Below, piece by piece: positions 32,931 to 43,100 of a stretch of DNA of 64,000 nucleotides; within the stretch, counting starts at the first letter, position 1; each line of letters opens with the position of its first letter. A program made the translations under genes and the position numbers. Under the pieces are notes generated by a model. The model saw nothing but the letters and a program-made list of their open reading frames with translations, was not told the DNA's origin and searched no databases. The stretch comes from Undaria pinnatifida (Eukaryota; Sar; Phaeophyceae; Laminariales; Alariaceae), in the NCBI GenBank assembly GCA_012845835.1, contig JABAKD010000028.1, positions 3,757,242-3,821,241 on the forward strand. The letters are read 5' to 3'.

Positions 32931-33338
32931 TATATATAATCGTGAGAACATACGGGCGGCCAAACGAAATCCATGATCATAAAACAAACGAAAAGTCGAC
33001 CATTTTTTTTCCTTTTTTTTTTTTGTGCGATTTCCAGGTAGTGTTTTGATGAGTGTGCTCTAAATCACGTGTCAAAACTTCAGGTCCGAACTCCAAAAAC
33101 TGAGTGGGGCACAGCGATATTCGTGGATTTACGGCGTCTTGGCCGGCCCAGCTTGTATGTCTTGCGCTTTGAGGCCTCGTGCCCCCCGCCAGCGGACCCC
33201 ATGCCACCCGCTCAGGGTTTTTGTCCTTGTTTACCTTCCACTTTTAGACGTTGTGTTCCCCATCAGCGGACCCCAAGTCACAGGTGAAATAGGTGCGAGT
33301 GTCCCTCGCCCAGTTTGTCACACTTTCGTTTGTCCCCC
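32931..33338. other. Inverted-repeat partner and unassigned sequence
   Basis: 33,045-33,120 pairs with 30,960-31,035. 33,180-33,290 repeats the CCAGCGGACCCCA block seen at 30,500. No gene is seen. Confidence 0.5.
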
Positions 33339-33597
33339 GAGTCATCCCACGGTAGGGGTTGCAGTTGTATGATTGCGCCATAATGTCCCTGGGCGATTGA
33401 GTTCCTCATGTGAGGAATTGCCGGTCAATGGAGTATTTTCACGAGTACGTTATATTTTTGGACTGAGGCATAGCAGCTTGGTCGGGTTGTGCGAACGAAT
33501 GCCTTCCAAGTCGTTTTTCGGGTGAGGCATTGAAGTTCCTCATGTGAGCTCAGGGACTGATGATACACTCATACCCTACTCTACCGTGGGATGGCTC
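33339..33597. mobile_element. MITE family F, copy 2
   Basis: GAGTCATCCCACGGTAGG (33,339) and CCGTGGGATGGCTC (ending 33,597) are terminal inverted repeats. CCCCC lies just outside each end as a possible target duplication. The interior matches 9,702-9,977 over its length. Confidence 0.85.
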
Positions 33598-34779
33598 CCC
33601 CCTTGACTTTCGAATCAGGTGGTGTCCTCGTCAAGCGTATCGCGACGCTTCCTCCCCGTCCTGATGCTGTGTCTCGCGTGAGAGCATTGGCGATTACCGC
33701 CAAAGGCCGTGGTGCTCGTGACACCTCCCCAGCAAGTAGATCAACTCCCTTCTTAGCGCCAGGACTAAGTATTATATCATTTAGAAGCCTGCCGATTAAA
33801 TAAATTAGTCCGGATCATTTTTTTCGGAGAGAAGGTCATTGAAACTGCATTGTTTTATCAATTGATCTATGATACGAAGTGGTGTACTGATTTGGATTTG
33901 TCCTAAAGATCGACTTGTTGTTGTTGTTCTCACATTAACTCCCATAATCAAGTCCGTGGTCACAGGACAGGCTCCAGTCACTCTGATTTTCGCAACTACC
34001 TCGTATCACGAAGAGATTATTTTGTGTTTTTTCCGGCAGTTTCCGTTTTGTATTTCGGGAAAAACTTCAACACTTCCACCCCCCAAAAAAAACTCGCCTC
34101 TTAGGATTTTCAGTTTTTTTCAAGAAAAATATCTGAAGTTTAGGCACAAGGGTTGTGGAAGATCGAGCAGCCTCACCGCTCCAGCTGTGCCGCCGCTCGC
34201 GAGCGCACAAGTCTGAGCAGAGTCACTCCCGAGGTCATTGGCAGGCCAGGGCTGATGGCAGGAGGTGCAGCGAAAAAGTTCGCGTGCGTGCTTCCGATAG
34301 AGACGGTACTTTTTCGTCAAAATATTTCGTGCAATTCGGGACTCCTTAACCCCATATGGATGATTTCCCTTTTACTTTTTTTGCAATTTTTTCGTTTTTG
34401 TACGTAACCTTGGGACGTTACATTTTTTTCAGGATTCCTCAGGCGCGGAGGCGCAGTAAAAAAATGGGCACACCTCTACCGTGGCGTGCGTCCCTCGTCG
34501 AGTTGCCAAAGTGACCGCACCGAGGCGGCCGACCGAACGAGCTCGCTGAGGGCAGCAGCTGAGACTCTTGTCACGTTGGGCGTTGTATACCTAGCGCGAC
34601 GAGTTGATTATGGGTTTCACGCCCGAAGGCACCGACACGTGCCTACGAGTAAGGCCGACTTCGGTGGGACAGCCACGCGGGTGACTTCCGCGAGCGTCGC
34701 TGCCTTAGTGATGATGGCCCCGTGCCGGGTGGACGATTGTTTTTGCGAGCCAACTGAGGCTCGTACTACTATAAGTCAA
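33598..34779. other. No supported gene
   Basis: 33,920-33,985 shares TCAAGTCCGTGGTCACAGGA and CAGGCTCCAGTCA with 40,790-40,835 (a short dispersed repeat). A GC-rich plus frame at 34,486-34,911 (141 codons) has no motif I know. Its 3' end is SINE2-like. Confidence 0.4.
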
Positions 34780-34935
34780 GATTCAACCCTCGTTCGTTTC
34801 GGTAAAAAATACCGGGATTTTCATCGAAAACTGAAATGCTGTACCGTATACTTGAAAACGACGCTTAGTGACCTAAGGAGGGAGAAGGAGGAAGAAAAAG
34901 TGCGAAGATAATAGATGGGATGAGCAAAAAAAAAA
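34780..34935 (+). repeat. SINE2 3' end, diverged
   Basis: TTAGTGACCTAAGGAGGGAG, GTGCGAAGATAATAGATGGG and ATGAGCAAAAAAAAAAAAC. Confidence 0.65.
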
Positions 34936-35535
34936 AACTGTCTCGAAATCGGCCAAGGGTAGGTTAAGCCTCGTACGGCTTTCGCCAAAAAATAATTACA
35001 AAATGGCCGATTTTCGGTTTTTGGCGCCGACAAACGTGGGTTTCGTAAAGAGCCGAAATGATTTCGATTTGGAGCCGATTTCTAGGGGACGGAGTCTGTT
35101 TTCACCCCCGGGAGCCGGATTTGAATATTTACTTACAAATACTGTAAGCATTTTTTTTGCCCGCTCTATAACAACGCCCATGGATGACATGGAAACCCTG
35201 TTTTTTGGAGCCCGGCAGCGCAACAGCAGTACTCACACACGCACGCCCACCGACAACAGTGCCAAAAATGCATTTTTGTGAGTAGGCCGTTTTTTCGCCC
35301 GGGCCGAGCTTGCCGCGCACCGAGCCAAAGTGCTCCTGAGACCGATTTTTTTGCTTCTTTTGTTTTTGGGGCCGAAATCGCCATCGGCCGCGCCGGAGAT
35401 GCCACCGGCGGAACCAAGAAGAACCGAAACCCGCTTTTTAGTTTTTTTTTTTTGTTTCGGGCAGAAATTCGGCCTGGCCTTTTTTTTTTCATTTTGAAAG
35501 CCGAAAAACACTCAGAAAGGGAGCCGGACGAGGCT
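34936..35535. other. Repeated 'GCCGATTTTCGG' region, no gene
   Basis: The text alternates between forms of GCCGATTT, GAAATGATTTCGATTTGGAG and CGGGCAGAAATTCGGCCTGG on both strands. The long frames (plus 35,278-35,757, minus 35,166-35,511) look like repeat translations. Confidence 0.35.
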
Positions 35536-35539
35536 CAGC

Positions 35540-36510
35540 CTAGCAGAGGGCCTCGCAAGAATGATGTCAGTCGTTGTGACATTGTGACGGCCTTCAAAGA
35601 AGCGGGCCTCACGGTTTCAGAAAAGAATACGGAGACCATGCTGCTGCAAACACGGGACCTTGCATCCCCGGCTCCACCGTTTGCGAGCAGCCGGACAGAC
35701 GTATTAACAGACTGTGCCGTTTATATACCTCAGCGGCGTTATCCACGAAGACGCTGACGTCGTGGTTGAGATCGAGCGACGGGTCCGATTCGTGAGGGCA
35801 TGCTACCAGCGGCTTGGTCCAGAGATAAACGATTTGACGACCGCCTCGTTCAGCCTGAAGATCCGTATGCTGAAAGCCGAGGTGATTGAGACCCTGCTGT
35901 CCGGGTGTGTGACGTGGGACCCTCAGCGCGGTTCACTACAACAAGCCCTTATAGGCGCACCTTGAAGTCCTCGGGCCAATCCTGGGCTTTCGGCGTCGTG
36001 CCGGCTACGCCATGTTCTCGTACGTCAAAGCCCTGGAGACGGCGAAATGCGAGAGAATCGAAACGACCATCCGGAAACGCCGGCTCTTCTTCGCGGGAGA
36101 AATGGCTCCGCAAAACAACGGGCTACTACCCAGTCGGGTGATGTTGGCGCAGATATCCCTTTGAAAAACCAGGCACCTGGTGGTCCACCGAACAACTGGC
36201 TCAGAACCCTGGGAGACGACGTCGCCGTTTTTCGATCCACGGAAGACCGCTCACGCCGGTTTGGAGTGGAAACCTTACTGTGGGTCGATGCAGCAAGGAA
36301 GGGGGCCAAGTGGCACCGGGGGTCCTCGAAGCAGCCGAACGTTTCATGGCCGAGTGGCATGTAGAGGAGCCGAAAAAGATCTCGGAGCGCCGCGCAGCCC
36401 GGATGCATGGCGCCCAAAGCCGAAGGAGGGGGAGGGGAGTAGGGGAACCGTGGTTGAAGAAAGCAAGTGAGACGGCAGACGGGGTAGCAAGGCACCAGGC
36501 CGACTAGTAG
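35540..36510 (+). pseudogene. LINE-type reverse transcriptase 3' fragment
   Basis: Frameshifted plus-strand pieces are collinear with the C-terminal part of a non-LTR retrotransposon ORF2. They are FKEAGLTVSEKNTETMLLQT (35,590-35,650), then YLSGVIHEDADVVVEIERRV and SLKIRMLKAEVIETLLSGCV (35,720-35,910), then FGVVPATPC- and VKALETAKCE-type text (36,030). Further pieces are FGVETLLWVDAARKGAKWHR (36,255-36,330) and LEAAERFMAEWHVEEPKK (36,325-36,385). The catalytic F/YADD lies upstream and is absent. At least three frame changes make it dead. This region follows the RT thumb in such elements. I recall similar sequences from brown-algal genomes but could not check. Confidence 0.75.
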
Positions 36511-37689
36511 GGAGAACCTGTCTACGTGACTTCAAGCTACTGCGACTACGTGGTGCTTTTTTTTTTGTTCTTTGAATTGCCTGCCCCATCCATCCCCCTC
36601 GGTTATGCAGTGTCAGACCATGTCAGCCGATCGATACCACGGTACTACCATCGCCGGTATGGTGGTTGTTGGTGAACCGGTTTTTCCCTTTCATCCCCAT
36701 TGTCCCTCCCTTCGTCCCTTTTTTTTTTTTTTTTTTCGTTTTGCCTTGCCCTGTCTGTTGCGTTTTGGGTACCCTTGGGGGTTATGGAGGCGATGCTGTC
36801 GGTGTGGATACCGCCGTCGGTCGTAGTAGATTCGACACCGGCTGGGTAGTGTCATCTGATTTGCTGCTGTGTTATTGCTTCCTTTCTGTTTAGGCTCGCT
36901 GTCGTATTTGGCACGGGGGCAATGACGCGGCATGGGCACCACTGCTGTTAACAGAAACAGTGAGCAAGTGATACGCCATGCGGCAATGCTACCACTCCTG
37001 CAGCAATAGGGTCATTCGGAATCCAGTATGGGTGCTGCCCCCGACGTTGGCTGGGTGTCGTTGTCTGCTTTGTTGCTACTGCAGTTGCTGGCTGTATGTT
37101 TTGCTTTGTGCTCGTTTTTGTCGTGCAGCCCTGTTTCGCGGATTTTTTGTTCTTCCTGGGTACCTCTTCCTTCTCCCCCGCGATTCTGTTTCCCTCGTTC
37201 GTTCCATTTTTTTTTCCTTTTTTCTTGTTTTGTTTTTTTGTTGCAAATAGTCTCAAGTAGTCGGGTGTGCTGGCTTGCATATGTCTTGCGCTCGTGTTCG
37301 TTTCGGCTGGCATTGCATGGTTTAATCGCCTTGATGTGTTTGCAGTGTTTGACTCAAGAATGAAAACTTATTTGATGTTTTTTCTGGAATTGTGTTTTGT
37401 GTGGGTTGAGAACGCCGTATATATAGGCTGTCAGTAAAGTTGCCAGATACAGGCACCTGGTGTAAGATAGACAGCATACCTGTCCCTAGGCACTCGTGTT
37501 CAGCAGGATATTTGAATGCGTAACTGCTGTCGTCAACTTGTCTGCATTGGTGTTCGGCCGACGCTTGAGGCAACCTCGATTGGAGTCCCGTTTTGTTGGC
37601 GCCATAAAACTTATATTTGCTCGGAAACTTTACTGCTGTATGTCATGGCCACACCGTCCGTACCGTATACAAGGTATGACAAGAGTATA
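36511..37689. other. No supported gene
   Basis: T-rich runs at 36,720 and 37,205. A lysine-rich minus frame at 36,948-37,313 parallels 22,676-23,131. I see repeats only. Confidence 0.4.
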
Positions 37690-38560
37690 ACACGCTCCTG
37701 GTGATAATGGTTTCGGTGATGGGTTTCTATCACCCGGGGTGGTATAGAATGGTCTCGGTGATGGGTTTTTATCACCCGGGGTGGTATACTGTCGGAGTGT
37801 GCTATGCAACGCACCCCGGGTGATACAGTAGGTGATCGTTAGGGACTTTAGAATAGTTATCACCGGGGTGGTATGTTTGATGTATGCGGTTGCTCGATGC
37901 TGGTCTGCGTATATTTGGCGTCTCGTATATTATGGTGTTTCGTATTGTCTGTCGAGGCGTTATTTGGTACATGCCTCGGCAGTGTGTGAGGCTTCCTCCC
38001 CGAGAGGTAGTCGTGATGATAAGATACAGCCCGGGCTTTGATGACAAGATACTGCCCGTATGTATGAGAGGGTGGAGCGTGACGACAGGTACGGCTCACC
38101 CCTGTGTGGTTTATATGCGGAGCCTTTGGCGACAGGTGCTGAGCTTCTCCTGTGTGGTTTATGTGCGGAGCCTTTGACGACAAGGTACTGAGCTTCTCCT
38201 GTGGGTGTTTGAGAGTCTACGACTGGTGCGGCTCTGTGCGTGCCGTGTTTTATGCTGTGCTCTCCTCTACTTACTCCATCGGGGCACGCCACCCGGTTAC
38301 CTAGTACCTAGTACACGTTACACAGCGAGCGTAATAAACCAACATGGTATACTGAGTTTGCGAGGTGTGATAACAAGGGGGGGTGATGGCGCACAAAGGG
38401 TTTTTGCTGCCACATTCCATGCAGTCGGGGGTGTGGTGCTGATTATAAGGCTTTACCTCGGGGGGGGGGGTGGTATACAATGTACCCCGGGTGACAAATC
38501 GGGTGGTCGTGTAGGATTTACGGATAGCTTCCACCGGGGTGATATGCTGTAAGGGTGGAG
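37690..38560. repeat. ATCACCCGGGGTGGTAT repeat cluster and 55-bp minisatellite
   Basis: The near-palindromic motif ATCACCCGGGGTGGTAT and its halves occur at about 37,730, 37,780, 37,815, 37,860, 38,470, 38,485 and 38,535. A block with GTGATCGTTAGGGACTTTAG (37,830) is re-used, diverged, at 38,505. At 38,025-38,205, units with GACGACAGGTAC.G, CTCCTGTGTGGTTTATGTGC and GGAGCCTTTG repeat three to four times. Confidence 0.85.
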
Positions 38561-38610
38561 TGTGATATTCCCGGTTTTATACGGTACGTTTTTGCTCACC
38601 TACCCGTAGT

Positions 38611-38668
38611 CCTCGACAGCAGCGACACCACCCCCCCCCCGAAGGAATGCTGGCTCTGTGGGCAAAGC
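38611..38668 (+). pseudogene. Ghost copy of ERCC8 exon 2 (5' part)
   Basis: CCTCGACAGCAGCGACACC, then GAAGG..TGCTGGC and GGGCAAAG, parallel 40,008-40,068 (GCCTCGACAGCAGCGACACA, GAAGGAGTGCTGGC, GGGGCAAGG). In both places the translation begins LDSSDT. A CCCGTAG acceptor-like sequence stands just upstream. An out-of-frame C-run replaces the middle. Confidence 0.55.
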
Positions 38669-38774
38669 ATGTTCAGTACAAATAGTTCTTGCACGAACAG
38701 TAATCTTTACGAGTGCAAGGCTCCCCTTCGGGACATGGTTAGCTTGAAATCCCAGGGGTTTCGAGCGTCGAAAA

Positions 38775-39370
38775 GGGGAGGGGGGCGGGGGAGGGGGTGT
38801 ACTCGATATTCATGCATGGCCGTAGTCGTATGACCATAGACCCCCGCATCCCTACTATGCCGGGACGGAGCACGTCGGGTTGTCACCTACCAGGCAGACA
38901 TGGCTTGTACCAAGCGCGATGCGCCGTGAGGTGTTCGGCGAGGCGCATGAAGGGTGAAGTGCATCCTTCCAAGAGCCGCTCGTAAGACGGAGTTCGGCAC
39001 CTTGAGCCTACTTTCTTGCTTATGGATGACAGCGACCAATTAGTTACTTGTTTTCTCGTGTGGCCACTCCACAGACAGCAATGGGTATTACGTATCTGCC
39101 TCGTGGGTGCCTTGTAATATTCACACTACGTGATGCGATCATTCCCCTTGTGCGGAGTTAGGGTTCTCAACCCCGCACAACATGATCTAACTCGATAACC
39201 ATAATGGTGACCGCCCAAAATAATTAAAAACGGTACCCTGGTTGTCTAGCTCACGCAGTGACTGATTTGTTTTACAGCGTCGTTGCCAATCAACGCCAGC
39301 CCCTATATACATGTAATGGTGTTCGGCGTCAGTGCCAACCGAGGCCAACTATTATATACTCAGTATATAT
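38775..39370 (+). repeat. Repeat H, forward copy
   Basis: Matches the minus strand of 25,861-26,420 through DPRIPTMPGRS (translated), GCGATCATTCCCCTTGTGCG, a CCGCACAACATGATCTAACT block and TGACCGCC, ending near CAGTATATA (39,360), which is also the outer edge of the other copy. Confidence 0.8.
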
Positions 39371-40015
39371 TAGGGGGAGGAATGGAAACGAAAAGAAAAA
39401 AAATAGCCTACCTACACGCGTGTAACCTGGCGAATATCACCGACCAATCCAAACGGATGTACATAGTGGTTGGGTTGAAATTCCGGGTGTGTCGGTTATT
39501 AATGGTTGGAAAGGGGGGGAAAGCTATTGGACACTAAAGGAAAAATAGTAAGCACACCGCGCAAGCAACCGGGCAGGTAACACCGACTATCCACAGCTGA
39601 AAACGAGTTTATTGCTTAGTCTGTCTAGCGCTGTCTTTTTTTTGGCGCACGTTCTGTGCACCGTTCTCAATCTTGACCCTTTTGCGGCTTGATTAAAAAA
39701 GGTGCAGCGATTAAAGACAGCATGAGCAAACGCCTTCTTATTTTGGTGCGAGCACGCAGCACACAGCAGTGCAAGCCGTGCGCGTGTCTTACCCGGGTAT
39801 ATGCTTGCACTGGAGAGAGTTCGACTGGAAAATCTTCGTCCGCTAAAGACCTAGCTGCCCGGGTTTGTTCGTGTGAGATTATGTTGCACGCGCCAGTTTT
39901 AGTGGTCAGGTTTTCCCTCTGAAGCCCCAAACTGGTTGATACATGGAAGGCGTGTTAGTTCGGGGACACTGTTCATACCTTTCTATGTCCCTCCTGCCCG
40001 CGGACGCCTCGACAG
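39371..40015. other. No exon identified
   Basis: 39,505-39,630 repeats 13,255-13,400 and 41,230-41,345: a GGGGGAAA.CTATTG, GCGCAAGCAACCGGG, ACCGAC.A.C family with AAAACGAGTTTA. I could not find the missing ERCC8 N-terminal exon here or further upstream. Confidence 0.4.
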
Positions 40016-40180
40016 CAGCGACACAGCCTCTCGAAGGAGTGCTGGCGCAGGGGGCAAGGCGAGTGCGCGAACGCGGCAAGCCAAAGAGCTAAGAGAACTG
40101 GTACGCACCCGGAGAGTCCCGATTTCGCAGCGAAGCAGCTCCTACGGCGGGCACCACCACAGCGTGTCGGTGGTCCAATG
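40016..40180 (+). CDS. ERCC8: ERCC8 exon 2
   Basis: Encodes [11 protein letters not shown]...[18 protein letters not shown] and HHHSVSVVQ(W). The last part matches the H-[RY]SV..VQW block just before WD blade 2. The donor is CAATG|GTAAGT, so the Trp codon is split (phase 2). The 5' edge is uncertain, because acceptors at 40,015 or 40,018 fit, or one further upstream. Confidence 0.7.
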
Positions 40181-43100
40181 GTAAGTGCTGATGTTGATAT
40201 GATGGGCGAAACAGGACGCCCTTTTGGGAGAAGATAGTGTTAGTGTTTTATTATTTATAGTAAGGGAGGCGATCTTTTATTGCGGCTGTCCAGGCTTATT
40301 TTCCCCATGACGTACTACTTGTACCTGGTAGTTGCCAATTGCTGGTTACTAGCTTGCAACCGGCCTCTGTGGAGTTGTTGCGGCATCCGCCCCCAGCCGC
40401 GAACCAGCTCCTACGGCGGTTACCACCACCGCGTGTTGGTCGTTCAGCGGTGCGTGTTGATAGGCGAAAACCTTTTGGGCAAAATATGGGTTTCGCATGG
40501 GGGAAGGAAGCTTGTATGTAGTATGCATGCGGGATGCTCTCCCTCCTCCTTCCCACTGTCCCCCCTGCTCGCGCCTTATGATTGTGCATTGATTGTGGTT
40601 GCACGTCGTGATAGGTATCCAGTAGACACGGGACTTTTTGTGTCGGGCGCGATGGACGGTGTGGTCAAGCTGTGGGACACCAACACCCTGGGTGTCGTGC
40701 TCGAGTTCGACTTCGAGGACAAGGTGCTGTTTTTGTCGTGTTAACTCGGCGTCCCCCGTGGTGTTGGTGTTGTTGTTGTCACATTAACTCGAATCATCAA
40801 GTCCGTGGTCACAGGACAGGCTCCAGTCAGTCTTGAGTGGAGGAAGAACACAGGGAAAAACTACAGTAAGCCGCGTGCGTGCCTTTTGAGGTCGGTGTCA
40901 TTGGTTTTATTTCATCTCGCAAGGGACTGTTTCTTGTTAAAATTGCCGTGGCCAATAGTGCGAGAGCGCGAGTTGGCGAAATTCGAGGGAGATCGATGAG
41001 CAATGGGAATGATGAACCCTGCGCGCGATAAAAATTGAAGGCGAGAACCAGGGGGGGGGGTGAAGGGACAAGACGCGTGACCACGGCTTGGCCAGAAGTT
41101 GCTGAGGGTAATTAAAGCCTCTTACAAATTGAGCTGGGTAGTATAGGTGATGATTGAAAATATTAACACACTTTTGTTTTGTCCCTTTCCGGATATTTTT
41201 TTTTTCTTGAAATCCCGGGAGTTGTAGAAAATTGAAAAAGGGGGACGAAAGCTGTTGAAACCGAAATGAAAGATAGTTAGTCGCCGCGCAAGTATCCGGG
41301 CAAGCAGCACCGACCAGCCCAAACGAGTGTATCGCCTAGTCTACAGTAGTATGGGACACTAACACCCTAAAAATAGGCGTGACCGTGCTGTTTGCCTTCC
41401 TCGACAAGGTGCTATCTGCAAAAGAACATAGTAGGGGGGAGGGGGTTGGGGGCGTAGATAGGTGTGAGGGAAGGAGGGGGGGAGGGACGGGGGTGTAGAT
41501 GGGTGTGAGGGAGAAGGGGGGACAGGGGGCGTAAATGAGTGGGAGGGAGGGAGGGAGGGAGGGAGGCGTATTTCATCCTAACTCCTTTCCAACTGCGCCC
41601 ACTTTTTGGGCCGATTTTTGGGGGGGCAAATTCAGCACTGTTAGGGTCGTCCCTACCAAGCGCGTAAAATTACGATTCCTGACGAAAACATCATCATTCC
41701 TGGCATTTTGAAAACACTAAAATGTTACGTTTTCAAAAACGCAAATCGTGTTTTATTGTCAACAATCCTGACATCTTTTTTTTTTTCGTGGAATTTTTCC
41801 AAAAACTATTCAAAATTAGGATTCATGACGAAAATAAAGGCACGATTCACGGAACTGTCAAAAAAAAAATGTCACAATTTTTTTTTACGCATTTGTGTTT
41901 GTTAAGAATGACTTTATTAGTAGGATATCAACGTCGTGCTGCAGATCGCTCACCGCTCACCCTATAGCCGTAGACGGTTTGATAAGTGAGGCCGCGCATC
42001 TTTTTTTTTCTTGTCGTCGTATCTACTGTAATGCAGATCTTAAAAATAATTATGTGAGCGAATCAACCTCTAGGCCAGGTTTTCGCCGGGGCCATGTCTC
42101 GACCGCTCCTGGTCAGCACCATATTATCGTAGTTCATACATAGGTAAATGACGGTCGGTCATCCTGGGTAGATAAATGCCCCGGTGCGTGCAGAGTATGT
42201 GCTCTACTGAACTAAGCCTTGGAAGCGTTCGTACTACTCAGATCGCTTGCCCTGGATACTTTTTATTCGATTTTGCACTCGTCGCTTTCTTTTGGTCGGG
42301 GTATACACTTATCTCACAATCGTTTTTTACGGAACGCGTTGTAAACCTCCCCCCCAGGTTTTCGCGGCAGCCATGTCGGCCGCTCCCGGACAGCACCACC
42401 TCATCGCGGTGGGCAATGACAGTCCTCAGGCCAGACTGTGCGACATTAGGTCGGGGGCGTTCGCCCACTCGTTAACGGGCCACTCTGAAGCCGTGTGGGC
42501 CTGCGCTTGGTCGCCAAGGTCGGAGTTTCTGTTGGCCACTGGGTCTGCTGATCAAACGGTGGGTTGTTGTTGTTGTTGTCGTTGTTGCTGTTGTTGTTTT
42601 TACGGGGTAAAAAAATGTCGACCATCCCTTCGATGGGCCTTGATTTTGGCACCAAAAATGCTTAAGCCGGACAGATAATGGACTCCCGCATGATTGTCTA
42701 GATATTTCAGGTAAGATCTGTATGGTGTATATGGTGTAGCTCATGATGCCGGGTGGGAGCCGTGTGATCTGTGTGATCTGGCACATGTTTCCTGGGTTGG
42801 ATATGTATTGTCCATGCACAGATCCTGCAGAATATCTCATAACGGCAACTATAGGATATGTTGCAGATGACCTGTAGACGATCTGTAGATGATCTGTAGA
42901 TGATCTGTAGATTATCTGTATGATCTGTGCCCGAAGTGTGAAATAACGGAACCATCGGTTATCATCGAAATGTCTCGGACGTTGTATCGCAGAGAGAGAG
43001 ATTCCTTTCTTCTTTTCGCTCCCGGAACCTCGTGAGTACAGTTGGTCACAATTTTTCTTGAGACCATTCCACCCATCCATCCACCCACCCACCCACCCAC

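Noticed and set aside
34486-34911. 141-codon GC-rich frame as a gene
   Set aside because: No motif, a SINE2-like 3' end and no start context. Coding potential is unproven.
36948-37313. Lysine-rich minus-strand ORF as a nuclear protein
   Set aside because: The basic run comes from T-rich repeats and a similar frame occurs at 22.7 kb, consistent with a dispersed repeat.
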